In this document: positions 60,186-64,000 of the stretch, piece by piece
Layout: every line of letters starts with the position of its first letter
Numbering within the stretch: the first letter of the stretch is position 1
Source of the DNA: Cymbidium sinense
Taxonomy: Eukaryota > Streptophyta > Magnoliopsida > Asparagales > Orchidaceae
DNA length: 64,000 bases
NCBI GenBank assembly: GCA_021442155.1
Contig: CM038214.1
Coordinates: 142,328,040 to 142,392,039, forward strand
Direction of reading: 5' to 3'
Position numbers and translations under genes: made by a program
The notes under the pieces: generated by a model
What the model was told of the DNA's origin: nothing
Databases searched by the model: none
Seen by the model: only the letters and a program-made list of their open reading frames with translations

Positions 60186-60334
60186 AATGGAAAAAAGGGT
60201 AAGTAAAGGTTTATTGATGATGAGTGAGACAGTAGATCTAGTGTTTTTTGGATAGTTTGGGAGTGTAATTTTAACACTTTTTTTCTTTTAGCATGATAAG
60301 TTTTAAAATGATTTCCTTTTTCCTAGAATCATGT

Positions 60335-61489
60335 TTAGAGGAAGTTCACCAAATCCAAATTAAGTAGAAAAGTATGATTAACATTAATATCGAGAATAAA
60401 AATGAGAGATGGTGATGACTTAGAACCATTTAAAGCACAAACAGTTAAATTCAGATCATAAACATTTTTAGCTTGATCGACATCATTTAAATGCTCAATG
60501 GAATTGCCATTTTTGTTGATCAAAACAAGCATAAAAGCAAGGATAGAATTAAAGGAAATAGATTCATCATCCAATAACTTAGAAAAATTATTATTCTCTG
60601 AATTAGAAATATTCAATTTTAAAGAAGAGATAAGAGGTAGTTCATCCTTCCCATTCTGAAAATCAGTCAAAGCCCTAACAACTGTTGGATCCAAAATAAG
60701 TTCAATAGGGATAATCCCAATATTCAAGGAATCAACCTCAATAGTAGCTTCCATACCATTCTTAAGATCTGAGGCTAATTTTTGAACATATGTGGGGATC
60801 ATTACTAGGAAATGGATTTTCCTTGGGAGGATTTCAATTTTTTAAATGAGGATGGAGAATAAATCAATCCAAGTTACTATGACCATGAATTTTATAATGA
60901 TAACAAAAAACTGAAAGATTCTCCAATTCAACCTTTTTTGAATACTCATATTTTTCTGAGCCAATCCAAACTTCCTTAGTGTATTTTTTAATTAGATCTA
61001 ATTCCACTAGGATTCAAGCCAAGAAAGATCGCCTGGTCACTTGGTCGAGTTGTAAAAAACCAAAAGAGCAACAGAAAAGCACATGATGTGTAACAAAATG
61101 AATGTGCATATTAGGAAGAGATAACAGGGATAAGGAGATTCCTCCTTAATATCAAGGGTGACCACTTCAAGCACATTAACAATTAAAAATGAAGTAAGAA
61201 CGATGTAGAAAAACTTGAGAATAATATAAATCATTAGAAAGTTGAATCAGAATATGTCAGGGGTGAATATGACCAATCGAGAAAACATCTGTAAGCTTAA
61301 TATTATGAAAAAAGGTGCTAATATTATCCAAATTCGGGCGATACAAAGAAAATTTTCCAATGAGAGAGAATTCAAATGGTATTGCCAACATTTCAACATC
61401 CATATCAAAGCACATGGGGAAAACCAAAAAAGAAGTCGATATGAGATTAAACGATGCATTAGATGAAGAAGCCAGAGAATGCATCCTTA
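60335..61489 (-). pseudogene. LINE ORF1: DUF4283-like domain and zinc knuckle
   Basis: N-terminal part 61257-61484: IPFEFSLIGKFSLYRPNLDN and FSIGHIHP, the DUF4283 pattern (IGK....RP....I..F.......F.I). After frameshifts comes LVELDLIKKYTKEVWIGSEK, then a zinc knuckle region with FCYHYKIHGHS (60876-60908), where the family has CxHC...GHS; the second Cys is Tyr. The C-terminal part is open at 60335-60802 with no known domain. Plant LINE ORF1 binds RNA/DNA and helps insertion. At least two stops and three frameshifts interrupt it. Confidence 0.8.
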
Positions 61490-61626
61490 AATGATTTTAT
61501 TTTGTAGCATTAAAGTCGCCAACCTACAAAATGTGGTTATCAAGCATCCAAAATTTAAGGTGAAACCAGAAATGAACTCACCATAGAAATGATGAAGGGG
61601 AGGGGGTGAAATGGTGAGGGGAGGGA
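61490..61626 (-). other. LINE 5' UTR / 5' end
   Basis: Short section upstream of ORF1 on the minus strand. The extreme end is C-rich there (G-rich on +: AGGGGAGGGGGTGAAATGG, AGGGGAGGGAAGGG). The border with the satellite is blurred because both are G-rich, so 61626 is approximate. No promoter element was recognised. Confidence 0.5.
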
Positions 61627-62469
61627 AGGGTTTGGGTTTGGTTTGGTTTAGGTTTAGTTTATTTAGTTTATTTAGTTTAGGTTTATTTAGTTTTTTAGTT
61701 TATTTTATTTATTAGTTTAGTTTATTTAGTTTATTTTATTTAGTTTAGTTTAGTTTATTTTCTATTTATTTATATTTTTTATTTATTATAAGTTTACTTT
61801 TAGTTTATTTATTTTAGTTTATTTTAGGTTATTTTATTTTTTTTAGTTTATTCAAAGTTTAGTTTAAGTTTGTTTTATTTTAGTTTAGATTTAGGTTTAC
61901 TTATTTAGGGTTTAAGTTTAGTTTATTTTTATTTATTTAATTTAGTTTATTTTAGGTTTATTTTAGTTTATTTAGTTAATTTTAGGTTTCTTTATTTTTA
62001 TTTTTCATTTTATTTAATTTTAGGTTTAGGATTATTTTATTTTACTTTTTATTTTATATTTTATTAGCTTATATGAGTTTAGTTTATTATGTTTTATTTT
62101 ATTTTTTTAGGTTTAGGTCTTAGTTTATTTATTTAGTTTTTATTTTTATTTTTATTTATTTATTTTTAGTTTAAGTTTAGGTTTAGGTTTAGTTTAAGTT
62201 TAAGTTTATTTAGTTTATTCAATTTAGTTTATTTATTTTATTTAGGTTTAGGTTTTTAGGTTTTTAGTTTAGGTTTCTAGTTTAGGTTTATTTATTTAGT
62301 TTATTTATTTTAACATTTAGGTTTTATTATTTAGTTTATATTTTAGTTTATTTATATTTTATTTTTTTTATTTAGTATATTTTATTATTATTTTATTTTA
62401 GTTTATTTATTTAATTTATTTTAGTTTAGTTTTATTTTTTTTTTGGGTTTAGGTTTATTAGTGTTGGTT

Positions 62470-62705
62470 TAAGGTTAAGTCAGCTGCCGGTTATAGTTTA
62501 AGGATTAAGTAAGTTTAGGTTTAGAGTCAGAGTTTAGGTTTGGTGGTGTAGGGAAAGTGTGGTAGTTTAGCCTGTGAGCTCATGGTTTTAGGTAGTGGCC
62601 TAGGGGTCAGTAGGGTTATGTCAGGTCAGAACAAGGTAGGTAGTCAGGTTTTAGGATTTGGATCAGGGTTTAGTGCAAGAGGGTTTAGGTAGAAAGAGGT
62701 TAGTG
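62470..62705. other. C-containing patch 2 in satellite
   Basis: About 235 bp with words such as GTCAG, GTGGCCTAGGGGTCAG and GTCAGGTCAG in an otherwise C-poor array. The telomere-like unit appears here with TC in place of TTT (GGATCAGGGTTTAG). It resembles the patch at 12285-12620 in vocabulary. No coding or RNA feature was seen. Confidence 0.5.
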
Positions 62706-63539
62706 TTTTTAGTTTTAATTTAAACTATTTTCTTTAATCAAGTAGGTTTAGTTTATTTATTATTTATTTTATTTTAGTTTATTTTATTTTATTGATTTAG
62801 GTTTATTTTTTTTTAGTTTATTTTTTTAATTTGATTATTTATTTTTATTTAGATTTTATATTTTAGTTTAGTTTTTTGGTTTGGGTTTAGTCAGTTTAGG
62901 TTTATTTTAGTTTATTTTAGATTATTTTTAGGTTTAGGTTTTCTTTTTTATTTTTTTTTAGGTTTAGGTTTTATTTTATTTTTTTAGTATAGGTATTTTA
63001 TTTATTTATTTTTGTTTTATTTTTTAGTTTAGGTTCAATTTTTTTTTTTAATTTTATTTTATTTATAAAGTTTAGGTTTAGGTTTAGATTTCTTTATTTA
63101 TTTTTGTATAGTTTATTTTAGTGAAGGTTTAGGTTTATTTTATTTTATTTAGGTTTAGGTTTTTTAGTTTAGGGTTTAGTTTTATTTTTATTTATAGGTT
63201 TATTTTTTTTTAGGTTTATTGTTTAGTTTTAGATTTTTATTTAATTTTTATTTCCTTTAATTTTAGGTTTTTTTATTATTATTTTAGGTTTAGTTTTTAT
63301 TTTATTTAAGTTTTTTTAATTTATTCTAGGTTTTTATTTATTTATTTTTAGTTTTGTTTTTTATTTTAATTTTATTTTTTCTTAGGGTTTAAGTTTTATT
63401 TTATGCTCTAATTTTATTTAATTTCTTTATTTTATTTCGATTTAGTTTTATTTATTTATTTTATTTTTATATTTTATTTAATTTAAGTTTAGGTTATAGC
63501 TTTTAGGTTTAGGGTTTAGGCATTTTCTTTTATTATTTA

Positions 63540-63665
63540 GTTTAGGGTCAGTTTAGGTCAGGTTTGTGGCAGGGTTTAGGGTCAGGTTTAGGGTTTAGGG
63601 TTTAGGGTTTAGGTTTAGGGTAGGTCAAGTTTTAGTAGGGGCCCAGGGTTTAGTGCAGGTTTTAA
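63540..63665. other. C-containing patch 3 with TCAGG variants
   Basis: Contains GGGTCAGTTTAGGTCAGG, GGGTTTAGGGTCAGG and GGGGCCCAGGG mixed with four consecutive TTTAGGG-type units. It shows the variant unit GGTCAG next to normal TTTAGGG and shares GGCCCAG with the first patch. Confidence 0.5.
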
Positions 63666-64000
63666 TTTATTTTTCTTTAGGTAGTTTATGTTAGTTTAGT
63701 TTAGTTTGATTTAATTTTTCAAGGTTTAGGTTTAGATTTTATTTTAGGTTTATTTTTACATTTTATTTTAGTGTAGGTTTAGGTTTATTTTAATTTCTTT
63801 ATTTTATTTATTTAGGGTTTTATGTTTATTTATTTAGGTTTTAGTTATTTATTTTTAGTTTATTTTAGTTTAGCTTTTTTTAATTTATTTATTTATTTTA
63901 TTTTAGGTTTATGTTTTTTTTTTTAATTTTTTATATTTTATTTTCTTGGTTTTATTTTAAAGTTTATTTTTATTATCTTTTTTTATTTTTATTTTATTTT

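Larger units (their letters stand above)
54236..61626 (-). mobile_element. Plant L1-type LINE with RNase H, near full length, dead
   Basis: Order on the minus strand: short 5' UTR (61626-61490), ORF1, about 150 bp gap, ORF2 (endonuclease, RT, zinc-binding region, RNase H), long 3' UTR. The length of 7.4 kb fits a nearly complete element. The 3' end is a short A-rich tail (AACAAAATAAAA) joined to CCCTACACCCTAAA, so the element inserted into telomere-like DNA. The 5' end lies in a G-rich section (61590-61626 on the + strand) next to TTTGGG/TTTAGG repeats. A target-site duplication cannot be defined in the repetitive flanks. Stops and frameshifts are spread over both ORFs. Confidence 0.88.
61627..64000 (+). 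repeat. Telomere-like satellite, block 5 (runs off the window)
   Basis: T-rich TTTA/TTTAG words with the same style as the other blocks. The first kilobase (61630-62460) is dominated by TTTAGTTTATTTAGTTTA rather than TTTAGGG. A weak junction block is near 62730. The word order from about 62750 on matches the T-rich domain of other monomers only loosely, so this may be a different subfamily. No GR-RBP copy is present. Two C-containing patches are listed separately. Confidence 0.8.

Noticed and set aside
61590..61626. Polypurine tract of an LTR element
   Set aside because: No LTR or coding element in the right orientation follows; it coincides with the 5' end of the minus-strand LINE.
54226..61640. 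A target-site duplication around the LINE
   Set aside because: Both flanks are CCCTAAA-like on the LINE strand, so any short match is uninformative.

Overview
The window is plant nuclear heterochromatin and contains no gene I would call intact. The recurring simple unit is TTTAGGG, the usual plant telomere repeat, on the + strand. The other components are relics of a plant Ty3/gypsy retrotransposon, a plant L1-type LINE with a C-terminal RNase H, and fragments of a plant glycine-rich RNA-binding protein (GR-RBP) gene. The species cannot be named from this sequence; a seed plant, most likely a flowering plant, fits. No rRNA or tRNA gene, CRISPR array or bacterial-type operon was recognised.

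Layout. Five blocks of a C-poor, T-rich, telomere-like satellite (1-1194, 10681-27275, 42897-50689, 53191-54235, 61627-64000) are interrupted by four mobile-element islands: A (1195-10680), B (27276-42896), C (50690-53190), and a LINE (54236-61626, minus strand). The satellite is not a plain decayed telomere tract. It has a higher-order monomer: a short junction block (core AATTAAGTAAACTAGTAGG), about 0.75 kb of TTTA/TTTTA/TTTAGG words in conserved order, then a TTTAGGG-rich stretch. Two adjacent monomers at about 22.6-24.7 kb have junctions 1060 and 1059 bp apart. Where a GR-RBP fragment is inside the monomer, the spacing is mostly about 1.3-1.55 kb.

Eleven copies of the same 390-480 bp GR-RBP 3' piece (end of the RRM, glycine-rich tail, stop codon, 3' UTR, short poly(A) remnant) lie in the satellite, all on the minus strand. 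They look like one 5'-truncated retrocopy that landed in telomere-like DNA and was then amplified with the satellite. Copies 8-11 share a flank motif and form a subfamily; copies 10 and 11 belong to a recent tandem duplication.

Islands A, B and C are all + strand and come from the same composite element: a Ty3/gypsy element with two RNase H domains (Tat-like order), carrying a long non-coding insertion in its protease region. A and B share the insertion and a Tyr in place of the catalytic Asp of the second RNase H, so they are probably segmental duplicates of an already dead element. A then lost about 6.2 kb, including the reverse transcriptase, between two 10-bp TGATGAGATT repeats; B lost about 1 kb, including the integrase core. 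C is a third, shorter piece. No 5' LTR or primer-binding site is visible for any of them.

The LINE is about 7.4 kb, close to full length, and broken by stops and frameshifts. Its order is ORF1 (DUF4283-like domain, zinc knuckle), then ORF2 (endonuclease, reverse transcriptase, zinc-binding region, RNase H), then a very long T-rich 3' UTR that ends against CCCTAAA repeats. Three patches richer in C (about 12.3, 62.5 and 63.6 kb), with CAGTGG, GGCCCAG and TCAGG words, stand out from the satellite and are unexplained.
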